From contig CAWALU010000014.1 in assembly GCA_963782985.1 (NCBI GenBank), forward strand, positions 348,903-412,902: DNA of 64,000 nt. The letters are read 5' to 3'. The translations under genes were made by a program, and so were the position numbers. A model generated the notes under the pieces. That model did not search any database and had not been told where the DNA came from. It worked only from the letters and a program-made list of their open reading frames with translations. Position 1 is the stretch's first letter, and the number at the start of each line of letters is the position of its first letter. This document shows, piece after piece, positions 63,636 through 64,000 of the stretch. The DNA comes from CAVSWT01 sp963782985 (GTDB lineage Bacteria; Bacteroidota; Ignavibacteria; Ignavibacteriales; Ignavibacteriaceae).

Positions 63636-64000
63636 ATGAAGATTAATCTGTTTTTAATTGCAGCGTGTATATCATTTATTTTATTATTTGCAGGCTGCAA
63701 AGATTCGGGAACAGAAGTAGACAATAATCAAATTCCCGATTCCAATGTAAGTTATCAAAAACATATTCAACCCGTGTTCGAAGTTAAATGCAATAATTCG
63801 GGTTGCCATGAAGACGCCAGCCGTGCAGGAAATTTAAGTTTAACGTCCTGGGCAAACACCACCTCTGATCCTGCAATTGTTTTTCCCGGTGATCCGCAAA
63901 CCAGCAGGTTGATTTGGGCAATTGAAGGTCAATCTGGTAGCAGCCCCATGCCGCCGCTTGGTTATCCTCCGCTTACGAGCAACCAATTAAACGGAATTAA
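63636..64000 (+). CDS. cytochrome-c-like lipoprotein (partial, 3' end outside window)
   Basis: The first 121 residues. The lipoprotein signal ends at LLFAGC (Cys24), followed by DSGTEVDNNQIPDSN and VSYQKHIQPVFEVKCNNSGCH. The Cys-x4-Cys-His spacing differs from the classic CxxCH haem motif but is seen in planctomycete-type cytochrome-c-like domains, in which the preceding QPVF and the later PMPP are also typical; PMPPLGYPPLTSNQL follows. The start ATG at 63636 has AAGAAAG upstream. Possibly a haem or surface-exposed binding lipoprotein; the rest of the protein is needed to say more. Confidence 0.75.
   Translation, partial: MKINLFLIAACISFILLFAGCKDSGTEVDNNQIPDSNVSYQKHIQPVFEVKCNNSGCHEDASRAGNLSLTSWANTTSDPAIVFPGDPQTSRLIWAIEGQSGSSPMPPLGYPPLTSNQLNGI

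Noticed and set aside
1..64000. CRISPR arrays, insertion sequences, prophage or integrase genes
   Set aside because: No regularly spaced direct repeats, transposase-like proteins or phage structural genes were found anywhere in the window.

Overview
The window is AT-rich chromosomal DNA from a free-living bacterium of the Bacteroidota/Chlorobi/Ignavibacteriota assemblage, most likely an Ignavibacteria-type organism. The evidence is the type IX secretion system (T9SS) genes sprA and porX, two secreted proteins ending in a T9SS sorting domain with the NYPNPFNPSTTI signature seen in Ignavibacteria, hpnCDE squalene genes, and the gene repertoire generally. No phage, transposase, integrase or CRISPR array was seen. 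Species was not determined.

Layout. 1-3.0 kb: thrS-infC-rpmI-rplT translation operon (minus strand), with infC starting on AUC. 3.0-3.5 kb: tRNA-Val, a broken tRNA remnant and tRNA-Leu. 3.7-5.6 kb: secreted M14 peptidase with T9SS tail (plus). 5.7-10.4 kb: small stress proteins, M1 metallopeptidase, ruvB, membrane acyltransferase-like protein. 10.7-13.7 kb: hsp20-dnaK-hsp20 chaperone block. 13.9-15.5 kb: birA-coaX (plus). 15.5-20.6 kb: a compact porX-tsaE-tsaB-DUF1573-accD-panC operon (minus). 20.8-27.8 kb: sprA, the giant outer-membrane T9SS translocon, whose true start lies about 400 bases upstream of its first ATG. 28.2-29.5 kb: citrate synthase. 29.7-32.7 kb: hpnC-hpnD-hpnE (farnesyl-PP to squalene). 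32.8-46.0 kb: a seven-gene exopolysaccharide-like operon: KaiC-like/GGDEF-like regulator, TPR plus beta-barrel exporter, GT2 synthase, small membrane protein, two paralogous GATase-like/NodB-like proteins (one with an intact active site, one without), and a five-PAS hybrid kinase whose ATPase domain looks dead. 46.4-55.5 kb: lipid hydroxylase, VOC protein, tRNA-Met, lipoprotein, HIT protein, EF-G paralogue, YtxH/DUF948 proteins, flippase-like protein, Maf, SpoIID. 56.0-59.4 kb: T9SS-exported 860-residue protein and K+ channel (plus). 59.5-63.2 kb: a porin, imelysin and di-haem oxidoreductase cassette, all three broken by clustered frameshifts. 63.4-64.0 kb: tRNA-Ala and the start of a cytochrome-like lipoprotein.

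How the parts fit: SprA is the export channel and PorX the response regulator of T9SS; the proteins at 3.7 and 56.0 kb are probable cargo. The 33-46 kb operon resembles Pga-type (poly-GlcNAc) machinery in architecture (TPR-barrel exporter, GT2 synthase, NodB deacetylase) but is wrapped in regulatory proteins with degenerate catalytic sites; it is the best candidate here for an under-described system. The broken 60-63 kb cassette would have been a periplasmic iron/haem-related module.
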